DNA of 64,000 bases from Roseiarcus sp963833955 (GCA_963833955.1 CAWHZY010000009.1:274545-338544); one strand, 5' to 3'; shown: positions 29,300 to 38,176, numbered from the stretch's first letter. Made by a program: numbers and translations. Notes: generated by a model from the letters alone, not told the origin.

Positions 29300-31195
29300 C
29301 TAGCTGCCCTCGGCGGATTGCAGGACGTCCGGGTGGACAGAGACGCCAAGCGCCTTGCGTAGCGCCACGACATATTGATCGAGCAGGCTTTCGCGGGTCG
29401 CGGTGTCGAGCTCCGACGCCATTGTCTTGACGCGCGCGTCGGCGAAATCGACCGGCGGCGTCCGGTCGGCGGTGATCTTGAACACCACCCGTCCGTCGGG
29501 CGTGGCCGCGGAGCCCGCGCCGTCGGGGGCTTGCCGGAAGATCGCGGCCACCACCGATTCGGGCAGGGTCCCCTGCTCGGCGCGATGGATATCGGTCGCC
29601 GTTTTCACCTCGGCGCCCGCGCTCTTCGCCGCGTCGGCGATGCTTCCCCCGGCGCTGATCTGCTTGACGAGATCGTCCGCCTTGCCCGCCAGCGCCTTGT
29701 CGACCTCCTCGGCGCGCCATTGCTTCTCGACTTCTGGCTTTGCTTCCTCGAATGTGAGGTCGTGCGCGGGATCGATCTTCGAGATCTCGAACCAGACGTA
29801 TCCGCCGTCCTTGGTGTTCAACGCGGCCTCGTCCAGCCCGACGTCGGAAGCGAAGGCGGCGCGCAACAGTTCGGGCCCGTCCGGCAGGGTGACCGGCGCG
29901 CCTTTGGGGTCACGACCCGCAGCATCGACCGCGGCGATCGTTTGCCCGGTCAAGCCCACGGCCTTCGCGGCTTCGAGGATGGTTTTGCCCGACACCCTGA
30001 GGTCCTCGATCTTGTCGTGCAAAGCCTGGATCTTGTCGCCGGCGCGGGAAGCGGAGACCTGTTTCTTCACCGCGTCCGCGACCTCGGAATAGGGCTTGAC
30101 CGTCGACGGAGTGATGCCCTTGACGCGAACGATAACCGGACCGAACTGGCTCTTGAGGACCCCGCTGACCCCCCCTTGGGCTAAGGCGAAGACGGCGTTG
30201 GCCTCGTCCTTGTCGAGCATCGCGTCCTTGGTCGTCTCGCCGAGGTCGGTGTCCTCAGGCTTCAGGCCGCGGTCCTTGACGAGGGCGTCGAAACTCGTCC
30301 CGGCTTTGAGCTTGGCCTCGGCCGCGTCGGCGTCGGCCTCGTTCGGAAACAGGATCTGCTGCAGGTCGCGCTTCTCGGGCGCGCCGAACTGGGGATCTTT
30401 TCCCGCGAGCTTCTGATAGGCGGCCTCGGCGTCGGCGTCGGTCACCTCGGCGGCATTGGCGATCGTGTCCGGCTCGAGCGCCAGAATGGTCATTTCCCGG
30501 TATTCGGGCGCGCGATAGCTCGACTTGCGATCGTTGTAGAAGGCTTTGAGCGCATCTTCCGACGGCGCAGCAATCTCGCCCGCCGCCGAAGCCGGCAGGA
30601 GGAACGTGTCCGCCGACCGGGTCTGGCCCTGATAATCGGCTTCCGCAATGACCTCCGCCTTGGGCGCGGCGATCCCGGTCGAAAGCGCGGAGACGATGAA
30701 CTGCCGCAGCGTCTGCTTTCGCAGTTCCGAGACGAAGCCGCGCTCGTTCATGTCCATATCGCGCAGAGCGGCTTCGAGGCGGGTCGGATCGAATGCGCCG
30801 GACTTGTCTTGGAAGCTCGGATTGGAGGTGATGACCTCGCGCAAAGCTTCGTCGGATATGCCGAGGCCCAGCTTGCCCGCCTCGTCATCGACCGCCGCTT
30901 CGCTCAGCAATTGCTGGAGGACGCTGCGGTCGAGGCCGACCTGGCGGGCTTCTTCGTTGGTGAACGGACGCCTGAGCCGGCGCTGATATTGCTGGATCGC
31001 CCGATCGTAGGCGACGCGATAGTCCTGGGCCGAGATCTTCGCCCCGCCGACCGACGCGACCGTGGACGGGCTGAAACCGCGCAGCATGTCGCCCACGCCC
31101 CAGATGACGAAGCTGACGATGATGAGCCCCATGATTATGGTCATGAGCGCCTTGCCGACGACACCCTGGGAGGCATTGCGTATCGATTCAAGCAT
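29300..31195 (-). CDS. ppiD: Peptidyl-prolyl isomerase PpiD-like periplasmic chaperone
   Basis: A 631-residue inner-membrane-anchored folding factor facing the periplasm. It has a single N-terminal helix (MTIIMGLIIVSFVIWGVGD, residues about 18-36), the SurA-type N-terminal chaperone region (VGGAKISAQDYRVAYD, RSVLQQLLSEAAVDDEA) and a parvulin-like domain in the middle (DLQQILFPNEADADAAEAKL... GPVIVRVKGI). The length agrees with alphaproteobacterial PpiD. It lies divergent from tpiA with a 144-base gap and directly ahead of trpE. Confidence 0.9.
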   Translation of the reverse strand: MLESIRNASQGVVGKALMTIIMGLIIVSFVIWGVGDMLRGFSPSTVASVGGAKISAQDYRVAYDRAIQQYQRRLRRPFTNEEARQVGLDRSVLQQLLSEAAVDDEAGKLGLGISDEALREVITSNPSFQDKSGAFDPTRLEAALRDMDMNERGFVSELRKQTLRQFIVSALSTGIAAPKAEVIAEADYQGQTRSADTFLLPASAAGEIAAPSEDALKAFYNDRKSSYRAPEYREMTILALEPDTIANAAEVTDADAEAAYQKLAGKDPQFGAPEKRDLQQILFPNEADADAAEAKLKAGTSFDALVKDRGLKPEDTDLGETTKDAMLDKDEANAVFALAQGGVSGVLKSQFGPVIVRVKGITPSTVKPYSEVADAVKKQVSASRAGDKIQALHDKIEDLRVSGKTILEAAKAVGLTGQTIAAVDAAGRDPKGAPVTLPDGPELLRAAFASDVGLDEAALNTKDGGYVWFEISKIDPAHDLTFEEAKPEVEKQWRAEEVDKALAGKADDLVKQISAGGSIADAAKSAGAEVKTATDIHRAEQGTLPESVVAAIFRQAPDGAGSAATPDGRVVFKITADRTPPVDFADARVKTMASELDTATRESLLDQYVVALRKALGVSVHPDVLQSAEGS

Positions 31196-31339
31196 TTCGC
31201 CCTATCCGTCTTTCCTTTTCGGGCCGCCAAGCGCGCCCTCTCTAGCGGCGCTTGAGTGCTTTGCATAGGCGAAACGGTGGCTTTGCAGGGGCGGGGGGCG
31301 ATGATAACAACCGCCGGTCAAAGTCGCGGAGAGGCCTGA

Positions 31340-32098
31340 ATGACCCCTGGGGTACGGCCGTTGGTCGCCGGAAATTGGAAGATGAACGGCCTCTCCGGAT
31401 CGCTGGCGGAGATCGACGCCATACGGCAGGCGGCGGACGCGGGGGAATCCGGCCGTGCCGAACTGCTCGTCTGTCCGCCGGCGACGCTGATCGCGCAAGC
31501 CGCCTTCAGGATTGGGAGCTCCGATCTCAGCCTCGGAGGGCAGGATTGCCACCCGCTGGCGAGCGGGGCCTTCACCGGCGACATTTCTGCCCCGATGCTC
31601 AAGGACGCGGGCGCGACCTACGTCATCGTCGGCCATTCGGAGCGGCGCACCCTGCATCACGAGTCCGACGCCCTCGTGCGCATCAAGGTCGAAGCGGCCC
31701 TCCGGGCAGGACTGATCCCCATTGTCTGCGTCGGCGAGACGAAGACGGAACGCGAGTCGGGCGATGCGATGGGGGTCGTCGCCCGGCAACTTCTGGGCTC
31801 GCTGCCGCCGGGCGGCGCGCCGGAAGCTTTGGTCCTTGCCTACGAGCCGATCTGGGCGATTGGAACCGGGCTTACCCCGACGCCTGCGGACGTCACCGAA
31901 ATCCACCAGGTGATCCGGACGCTGCTCGGCGAAATGTATGGCGCGCACGGCCTGCGGATGCGCCTTCTCTACGGCGGATCGGTCAAGCCGAGCAATTGCA
32001 GCGAGCTTTTGACCCTCCACAATGTCGACGGGGCGCTGGTCGGCGGCGCGAGCCTGAAAGCGACGGAATTTCTGGCCATCGCCGCCGCTTATCGCTGA
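31340..32098 (+). CDS. tpiA: Triosephosphate isomerase
   Basis: Glycolytic/Calvin-cycle enzyme that interconverts glyceraldehyde-3-phosphate and dihydroxyacetone phosphate. The 252-residue chain has all catalytic parts: NWKMNG (Asn, Lys), VGHSERR (His), AYEPIWAIGTG (Glu and flexible loop) and LLYGGSVKPSN (phosphate loop). The start MTPGVRPLVAGNWKMN is standard. It is followed after 111 bases by secG, the order found in many Rhizobiales. Confidence 0.96.
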   Translation: MTPGVRPLVAGNWKMNGLSGSLAEIDAIRQAADAGESGRAELLVCPPATLIAQAAFRIGSSDLSLGGQDCHPLASGAFTGDISAPMLKDAGATYVIVGHSERRTLHHESDALVRIKVEAALRAGLIPIVCVGETKTERESGDAMGVVARQLLGSLPPGGAPEALVLAYEPIWAIGTGLTPTPADVTEIHQVIRTLLGEMYGAHGLRMRLLYGGSVKPSNCSELLTLHNVDGALVGGASLKATEFLAIAAAYR

Positions 32099-32209
32099 CG
32101 GCGGGCCCCCTCCGTTCCGGTGGACGGCCCCCTTGCGCCATGTTAGGAGCGCGCCATCTTTCGAAGACGCTGGCCCCGCGGCCGGGCGCTCCGACGCTTT
32201 GAGACCTGC

Positions 32210-32615
32210 ATGCAATCCGTTCTGATCGTCGTCCATATCCTGATCGTCGTCTCGCTGATCGTGGTTGTCCTCTTGCAGCGCTCCGAGGGCGGCGCGCTCG
32301 GAGCAGGCGGGGGGACCAGCAGCTTCATGACCGGGCGCGGCCAGGCGAATGCGCTGTCCCGGGCGACCGCCGTCCTCGGCGCCTTGTTCTTCGCGACCGC
32401 GCTCTTGATGTCGATCATCTCAAGTTGGAGCCGCGCGCCCCATTCGATCCTCGAAAGAGGCGCCGCCCCGGCGGGCCAGACCGCTCCCACGCCGATTTCG
32501 CCCGGCAATATTCTCGATCAGCTCAAGCAGCTGGGAGGTGGGTCCAGCGCGCCTTCAAGCGCCCGCGACGGCTCCCGCCGCCCCTTCCGCGCCAGCGCCG
32601 GCTCCGAAGCCGTAA
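32210..32615 (+). CDS. secG: Preprotein translocase subunit SecG (one frameshift)
   Basis: Small SecYEG partner with two membrane helices (SVLIVVHILIVVSLIVVVLL and ATAVLGALFFATALLMSII) and the conserved GGLFG-like loop, here GGALGAGGGTSSFMTGRG. The typical Ala/Pro-rich tail appears in the next frame after about 32560: APATAPAAPSAPAPAPKP followed by TAA (32613-32615). Without this correction the frame runs on into ratA and makes a false fusion. The corrected length is about 134 residues. pyrG, which often follows secG in Rhizobiales, is absent. Confidence 0.85.
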
Positions 32616-32653
32616 GAACCGATCCACAGCGGAGCGCGGGAGGTCCGCAAACC

Positions 32654-33112
32654 TTGCCTGTGTTCCGCGACGAGCGCCGCGTTCGCCACAACGCCGTTCA
32701 GATGTTCGATCTCGTCGCCGACATCGAGCGCTACCCGGAATTCGTTCCGCTATGCAAGGCGCTCAGGGTCCGCAGCCGAAGGCCGGAGATGGACGGGCGC
32801 GAGACGCTCGTCGCCGACATGACGGTCGGCTACAAGCTCATTCGCGAGACTTTTACGAGCCGGGTCGCGCTCGACAAGCCCAACCTCAAACTGCGGGTGG
32901 AATATATCGACGGGCCGTTCAGCCGGCTCGAGAACATTTGGACCTTCAAGGACGAGGCCGAAGGCGACAACTCCCGGGTTTGCTTCTTCATCGACTACGA
33001 GTTCAAGAGCCGCGCCCTCGGCATGCTGATGGGCTCGATGTTCGACGCCGCCTTCCGCAAATTCGCTAGAGCCTTCGAGGAGCGCGCTGACGCGGTCTAC
33101 GGGCGCTCATGA
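32654..33112 (+). CDS. RatA/Coq10-like ubiquinone-binding START-domain protein
   Basis: A 152-residue protein of the polyketide-cyclase/START fold. It opens MPVFRDERRVRHNAVQMFDLVADIERYPEFVPLCKALRVRSR (split motifs), the exact N-terminal pattern of alphaproteobacterial RatA/COQ10 proteins. The start is a TTG at 32654 with GGGAGG about a dozen bases before it. Coq10 relatives bind ubiquinone and support respiration; E. coli RatA was described as a ribosome-association toxin. The first role seems more likely here. The neighbour is usually lipA, which is absent. Confidence 0.85.
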   Translation: MPVFRDERRVRHNAVQMFDLVADIERYPEFVPLCKALRVRSRRPEMDGRETLVADMTVGYKLIRETFTSRVALDKPNLKLRVEYIDGPFSRLENIWTFKDEAEGDNSRVCFFIDYEFKSRALGMLMGSMFDAAFRKFARAFEERADAVYGRS

Positions 33113-33201
33113 AATTGCAATCCGCCGCAGGCGCAACGCTCAGGCTCAATGTTGACCGCGGCAGCGGCGATCGGCGATCGCGGCTATAATCCCCGCTGCC
33201 C

Positions 33202-33573
33202 TTATTGTTTTGGAACGGGCGCCGGGATCGGGCTGTTGGGTTCGCCCTTGATGGCGCCCGCGAGAGGCGCGTCCTTGGGCCGCGTTCCCCCGCTTGACTC
33301 GGACTTCTGCGTCACTTCGCTGACGGAATCCGCATTGATCAGCATCATCACGGAATTGCCCTGCGAATCCTTGGCCCGGACCAGCAAGGATGCGGGCATG
33401 ATGTCAATATCCGTGAACCCGGCCTTGGTCAGGTCATCGTGCAATTTCTGGCTCAGATGCGCTGGCGCTTGCGTGTCCGCGGCTGTTTGAGCCGAGTCCA
33501 TCGCAGCGAGCGCCGAGCCGGCGAATCCTGTCCCCAAGAGCAGAACAAAGAAGGTTCTGGCGGTAGCATTCAT
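33202..33573 (-). CDS. Small periplasmic protein, paralogue 1 of a tandem pair
   Basis: A 123-residue product with a signal peptide (FFVLLLGTGFAGSALA). The mature core, APAHLSQKLHDDLTKAGFTDIDIMP followed by LLVRAKDSQGN and MMLINADSVSEVT, is nearly the same as in the next gene. It ends in a Pro-rich tail. The core resembles short alpha-beta domains that occur as lineage families in Beijerinckiaceae and Bradyrhizobiaceae. Function unknown. Confidence 0.72.
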   Translation of the reverse strand: MNATARTFFVLLLGTGFAGSALAAMDSAQTAADTQAPAHLSQKLHDDLTKAGFTDIDIMPASLLVRAKDSQGNSVMMLINADSVSEVTQKSESSGGTRPKDAPLAGAIKGEPNSPIPAPVPKQ

Positions 33574-33738
33574 CGGTTTCGCCTCCGAGTTCGTTTCGTC
33601 CAGCGCTTAGTGAACGACGCGAGAGGCGTGCTCGTTCCATTCGACGAGATGAGCTTGGTTTACAACTCTGGCGAGGGAGCCGGGGAAGCCGATCCTTCGG
33701 TCGCGCCGGGCGCGTGCCCCGGCGCGACGCGGGCTTGA

Positions 33739-34143
33739 CTATTTCGTTGCCGGTTTCGGCGAGGCGGTCGAACTGTTCGATTGGGTGTTTGTCGAGGCAG
33801 CGGAGCTGTTCGCTGCGCCCTTCATCGCGCCCGAAACAGCTGGCGCTGATTGTGCCGTCACTTCGGTCACAGAATCGGGATTGATGACCATCATCATCGG
33901 ATTGCCCTGCGAATCTTTGGCCCGGACCAGGAAAGACGAAGGCATGATTGTGATGTTCGTGAATCCAGCCTTGGTAAGATCGTCACGCAGCTTCTGACTC
34001 ACATGAGCTGGCGCTTGCATGCGGGGCGTGGCGTTTTGGCTGTTGGCTGATCCAGTCGGAGCCGTGTCCGTCGCCGCAACGGCCGAGCCGGCGAAGCCGC
34101 AGCTCAAGAGAACCGCGCATAGTGTTTTGCTGAGGTTTGTCAT
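33739..34143 (-). CDS. Small periplasmic protein, paralogue 2 of a tandem pair
   Basis: A 134-residue product with a signal peptide (TLCAVLLSCGFAGSAVAA). Its core matches the previous gene (APAHVSQKLRDDLTKAGFTNITIMP, then LVRAKDSQGNPMMMVINPDSVTEVT). The N-terminal spacer and the Ser/Thr/Asn-rich tail differ. The two genes are in the same direction, 165 bases apart, so they arose by duplication. The high codon-level similarity of the core suggests a fairly recent event or constraint. Function unknown. Confidence 0.72.
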   Translation of the reverse strand: MTNLSKTLCAVLLSCGFAGSAVAATDTAPTGSANSQNATPRMQAPAHVSQKLRDDLTKAGFTNITIMPSSFLVRAKDSQGNPMMMVINPDSVTEVTAQSAPAVSGAMKGAANSSAASTNTQSNSSTASPKPATK

Positions 34144-34344
34144 CGGGTTTCATCCTTTCAAGCTCTGCCTCCCACGTTGGAACAACCTTGGGTGAGAACC
34201 CGCGTTGCATTGCGAAAAAATGAACTTTTGGTAGGCCAAGGGTCCCCGTAAGAGATCCGCCATGTCGGCGGCGAAACGTCAGGGCAGCTGATTTCTTGGC
34301 GGAATTAAATGAACTCGGGCGCCCGGCGCATAGGTCGAGAGGGG

Positions 34345-34839
34345 CTAGCGGCTGAGCGCCGCTTCGAGAAGATCGAGAGCGACCCTGACCGAAGCGAGCC
34401 GCACTTCCCCGCGACCCACGTCGCCGAACCGCTCCCCGCGCACGACAGTGGCCTTTCCACGCCGGGCGCAGGCGAAATGGACAAGGCCCACCGGCTTTTC
34501 CGCGCTTCCCCCGCCCGGCCCGGCGATTCCGGTGACGCTGACCGCAACCTCCGCCCGCGAAGCGCGAAGCGCGCCCTCCGCCATTGCGACCGCCGTCTGT
34601 TCGCTCACCGCGCCGTGGTTCACAAGCGTCTCAGCCGGGACGCCGAGCACCTCCTGCTTGGCCGCGTTGGAATAGACGACAAAGCCACGCTCGAGCATGT
34701 CCGAGGAGCCCGGAATCTCCGTCAAAAGCCCGGCGATGAGGCCGCCAGTGCATGATTCCGCCGTCGCCGCCATGAGGCTCGCCTCGCGGTAGCGGGCGAT
34801 GAGGTCGGCGGCGCGAGCGATGAGGTCGGGGGAAAGCAT
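34345..34839 (-). CDS. CinA-family nicotinamide-nucleotide amidohydrolase (PncC)
   Basis: A 164-residue stand-alone CinA C-terminal domain, which deamidates NMN to nicotinate mononucleotide in pyridine nucleotide recycling. Motifs are MAATAESCTGGLIAGLLTEIPGSS (catalytic Ser region), GFVVYSNAAKQEVLGV, VSEQTAVAMAEGAL and VSVTGIAGPGGGSAEKPVGLV. The length agrees with PncC. In many Rhizobiales it follows ispDF and precedes ratA-like genes, but here it is alone. Confidence 0.9.
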   Translation of the reverse strand: MLSPDLIARAADLIARYREASLMAATAESCTGGLIAGLLTEIPGSSDMLERGFVVYSNAAKQEVLGVPAETLVNHGAVSEQTAVAMAEGALRASRAEVAVSVTGIAGPGGGSAEKPVGLVHFACARRGKATVVRGERFGDVGRGEVRLASVRVALDLLEAALSR

Positions 34840-34927
34840 CTGACTGCATGCCTACGCGATTTGGCGTCGCTGCGAAACCGCGCGCTCACGAGCGCCCGAC
34901 CTGAGCTCTCCCGAAAGGCGCGCGAGC

Positions 34928-35629
34928 TTATGTCGCTTGCGCCGACATCCGCCGCCATCCCGCGAACCCAAGCCCCGCGAACCCCAGCAACATCAGCGCC
35001 CAGGTGGAAGGCTCGGGGACCGGCGCCACGCCGCCGGTCGTGACGTCGATGACCAAGGTATCGAGGTACGCCGGATTATCTCCGGTGACGTCGACCGTGA
35101 ATTCGTTCGGGCCGAGAAGGGTCAATCCCATATGCGAACCGAATGTGGCGGGAAGGAAATCGGGCGACGAGCTTGGGTCAACCGCGACCTTTGTGATGTC
35201 CTCATTGGTGAATACGAAATCAAACGTATTGTAGGGATCTGCACAGCTTGATCCCGTGTTCGAGCTGCTGAAACAGAATGGAATACCGGGATCCCCGGCC
35301 ACGGGCGGCGTGTCCGGGTTGGGCGTGCCGGGGCCGTTCAGGGAATCGGCGTTGTTATAAATCGTCACCTTTGTGTTGGTAAAAAAGAACCCTGCGTCTG
35401 CGGAAATATTGAATGGCTCGGTCGTGTACATCGGGGGAGTTATCGGACCCGCCAGGGAAAACGGGCCGGGCGTCCCGGTCTTAAATCCTGTGCTCGCGCC
35501 CACTTGTGGCCCGCCCATTACATAGTCGAAAAAGGGATCGACGGTGCTGGTCGGATTCACCAGCCCGGCCTGCGCCGGAGCGCTCGCGAACAGTGCCGCC
35601 GCTGCGGCGATCAAGAAGCCGAACCGCAT
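34928..35629 (-). CDS. PEPxxWA-CTERM sorting-signal exported protein
   Basis: A 233-residue exported protein. It has a signal peptide (FLIAAAAALFASAPAQA), a beta-rich body with one CFSSSNTGSSC cysteine pair, and the C-terminal sorting signal VPEPSTWALMLLGFAGLGFAGWRR, which is the PEPxxWA-CTERM form typical of alphaproteobacteria. Such proteins are cut by an exosortase and moved to the surface or into exopolysaccharide. No exosortase lies in the window. The start MRFGFL has GGGAGG 6 bases upstream. Confidence 0.85.
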   Translation of the reverse strand: MRFGFLIAAAAALFASAPAQAGLVNPTSTVDPFFDYVMGGPQVGASTGFKTGTPGPFSLAGPITPPMYTTEPFNISADAGFFFTNTKVTIYNNADSLNGPGTPNPDTPPVAGDPGIPFCFSSSNTGSSCADPYNTFDFVFTNEDITKVAVDPSSSPDFLPATFGSHMGLTLLGPNEFTVDVTGDNPAYLDTLVIDVTTGGVAPVPEPSTWALMLLGFAGLGFAGWRRMSAQAT

Positions 35630-35842
35630 TTTTTCCTCCCTCAGCGTTCGCCGCCCTTCGCCCGGCCAACTCAATTTTCAGACAATGCTGTAGCAATGAA
35701 AGCCCACGCGAGCAACTTGTGTCCGGCAACGGGCTCATCTTCAGCGTTGGGCCGAGCTGACCAAACCCACGATGGCTCGACCAAAAGATAGCCCTTGATC
35801 CGCCGCCGCCGTCCAGACATGAAAACACGGGCGAGAGATTTC

Positions 35843-36905
35843 ATGGCCGGTACGATTCCACAACCCGACGCTGTCGTCGCCCAGCCGGTATCGGCGCCGC
35901 TGACGCGCGCGGCGATCTTCCTGGTCGTGACGATCAACAAGGACGAGGACGATGCCGGCGCCGTGCGGTCGTTCTGCGCGGACTTTGCGGGCCTGGTGCG
36001 CGCGGTCGAATTTCGCGATCTCGAGGCCGGCCTCTCCTGCGTGATGGGGATCGGATCTGACGCCTGGGACCGCCTGTTCAGCGATCCGCGCCCGGCCGAA
36101 CTTCATCCGTTCCGGGAGTTCCGGGCCGGATCGCGTCACGCGATCGCAACGCCGGGCGACCTCCTGTTTCATATCCGCGCCAGGCGGATGGATCTGTGCT
36201 TCGAGATCGCGGCGCAGATCATGGGCCGGCTCGGCGACGCCGTCACGGCGGTCGACGAGGTGCATGGCTTTCGCTACTTCGACGATCGTGACCTTCTGGG
36301 CTTCGTCGACGGCACGGAAAATCCGCGCGGGCAAGCGGTGATCGATGCGGCGCTGATCGGCGCGGAGGATGCCGCATTCGCCGGCGGCAGCTATGTGATC
36401 ACGCAGAAATATCTGCATGACCTTGCCGGCTGGAACGCGCTGCCCACGGAAACGCAGGAGCGCATCATCGGCCGCATGAAGCTCTCAGACATCGAACTCG
36501 ACGAACTCGGTCAAGCCGACATTTGCCCATAACGCGCTGACCACGATCGAGGAGAATGGGCAGGAATTTCAGATCGTCCGCGACAATATGCCCTTCGGCA
36601 AGGTCGGAGACGGCGAATACGGCACCTATTTCATCGGCTATTGCCGCACCCCGCGGGTGACCGAACAGATGATCGAGAACATGTTTCTGGGCAAGCCGCC
36701 CGGCAACTACGATCGGCTGCTCGACTTCAGCCGCGCGGTGACCGGAACCCTGTTTTTCGTGCCGTCAGCAACGTTCCTGGACGCGCTTGGGCAAGATGGC
36801 CCGGCGCCTGCGCCGAACTCAACGCCTGAGCCGTCGCCGTCAACAGGCGCGGGATCGGACGGTTCGCTTGGAATCGGCTCGCTCAAAGGAGAAAAGGGCC
36901 CATGA
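35843..36905 (+). CDS. Dye-decolorizing peroxidase (DyP), encapsulin cargo (one frameshift)
   Basis: Haem peroxidase of the DyP superfamily (type B-like, about 353 residues). It carries the distal GXXDG motif as LLGFVDGTENPRG, followed by AFAGGSYVITQKYLHDL. Removing one G at 36509-36510 restores DELVKPTFAHNALTTI, whose His is the expected proximal haem ligand. After a Pro/Ser-rich linker the chain ends in DGSLGIGSLKGEKGP, the classic encapsulin cargo-loading peptide. It should therefore be packed inside the shell made by the next gene, whose ATG overlaps its TGA. The start MAGTIPQPDAV fits family N-termini; the longer frame from 35795 adds a basic stretch. Confidence 0.92.
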
Positions 36906-37720
36906 ACAATCTTCACCGCGAGCTTGCTCCGATCTCCGACGCCGCGTGGGCGCAAATCGAAGAGGAAACGAAGCGCACCCTCAAGCGCATTCTCGCGGGG
37001 CGGCGAGTCGTCGACGTCAAGGCGCCGGGCGGCGCCGGTCTTTCCGCAATAGGGACCGGCCACCTGAAGCCGATCGCCGCGCCGGGCGAAGGCGTGCTTG
37101 CGCGACAGCGCGAGGTCAAGCCTCTGGTTGAACTCAGGGTCCCGTTCGAGCTCGACCGCGAGCAGATCGACGACGTCGAGCGCGGCTCGAACGATTCCGA
37201 CTGGCAGCCGGCGAAGGACGCTGCGCAAAAGATCGCCTACGCCGAGGATCGCGCCATCTTCGAGGGCTACGCGGCGGCTCGGATCGAAGGCATCCGGCAG
37301 GGGACCAGCAATCCGATCATGACGCTCCCGGCCGACGTACGGCAATATCCGGATGCGATCGCCCAGGCTTTGAGCCAGCTTCGCCTCGTCGGCGTCAACG
37401 GGCCTTATTCCGTCGTGCTCGGCGCGGACGCCTACACGGCGCTTTCGGAGACCGTCGACAACGGCTACCCGGTGCTCGAGCACGTCAAGAAGCTCGTCAA
37501 GGACGAGATCATCTGGGCGCCCGCCATCGATGGCGCCTTCGTGCTCACCACCCGCGGCGGCGATTTCGACCTGCACATCGGGCAGGATGTGTCGATCGGC
37601 TATCTGGGCCACACCGAAAGCACGGTGCGGCTCTACCTTCAGGAGACGCTGACGTTCCTCATGCTCACCTCCGAATCCGCGGTGGCGCTCGCGCCGCGCG
37701 CGACAACGCCGCCCACCTGA
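36902..37720 (+). CDS. Encapsulin shell protein, family 1
   Basis: Self-assembling HK97-fold nanocompartment protein of 272 residues, earlier called linocin M18/bacteriocin. The N-terminus (NNLHRELAPISDAAWAQIEEETKRTLKRIL, split) forms the inner cargo-binding helix. Further landmarks are GRRVVDVKAPGG, KPLVELRVPFELDREQIDDVERG, DWQPAKDAAQKIAYAEDRAIFEGY and YLGHTESTVRLYLQETLTFL. The length is normal. The ATG overlaps the peroxidase stop by four bases, and an AAGGAG ribosome site lies inside the codons of the cargo peptide. Together they form a peroxidase nanocompartment likely used against oxidative stress. Confidence 0.95.
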   Translation: MNNLHRELAPISDAAWAQIEEETKRTLKRILAGRRVVDVKAPGGAGLSAIGTGHLKPIAAPGEGVLARQREVKPLVELRVPFELDREQIDDVERGSNDSDWQPAKDAAQKIAYAEDRAIFEGYAAARIEGIRQGTSNPIMTLPADVRQYPDAIAQALSQLRLVGVNGPYSVVLGADAYTALSETVDNGYPVLEHVKKLVKDEIIWAPAIDGAFVLTTRGGDFDLHIGQDVSIGYLGHTESTVRLYLQETLTFLMLTSESAVALAPRATTPPT

Positions 37721-37741
37721 CGGCTCAACATCGGTCGAGCG

Positions 37742-38176
37742 ATGGATACGGCCTACATTTCCGCCTTCGCCGCGCTGGCCGGGACGGCCATCGGCGGCCT
37801 TGCGTCGTTCGCAACCTCATGGGTGACGCAACAGGCGCAAACCCGCGCCCAGCGGCGCGCCGCCGAGAGAGACACTCGAGCCGCCATGTTTGGCAGGTTT
37901 CTCGATGAGGCGGCGAAATTGTATTCCGACGCTCTGCAAACCAACCGGGACGACGTCTCCGGGCTCATTGGAATTTACGCGCTGACCAATCGGATACGCC
38001 TTCTCTCGACGCCGGAAGTCGTGGAGGCCGCCGACACCGTGGTTCGCATCATCGTCGACACCTATCTCGCGCCGAACATCACCTTGCATGAGATGCGGGA
38101 GAATTGGATCGACAAACACATCGATCCGCTGCGGGATTTCAGCGAGGCGTGCCGAAAAGAACTGCAGGCGTTTTGA
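37742..38176 (+). CDS. Membrane-anchored protein of unknown function
   Basis: A 144-residue product with one N-terminal membrane helix (ISAFAALAGTAIGGLASFATSW) followed by an amphipathic, Arg/Ala/Gln-rich helix (QQAQTRAQRRAAERDTRAAM). The rest is helical (ANRIRLLS-like) with no known motif. It begins 21 bases after encapsulin in the same direction and may be co-transcribed. No encapsulin-linked role is known for such proteins. Confidence 0.6.
   Translation: MDTAYISAFAALAGTAIGGLASFATSWVTQQAQTRAQRRAAERDTRAAMFGRFLDEAAKLYSDALQTNRDDVSGLIGIYALTNRIRLLSTPEVVEAADTVVRIIVDTYLAPNITLHEMRENWIDKHIDPLRDFSEACRKELQAF

Noticed and set aside
28001..29362. 453-codon plus-strand frame opposite trpE
   Set aside because: It has a His/Arg/Asp-rich composition and no known domain. 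trpE on the other strand explains the region.
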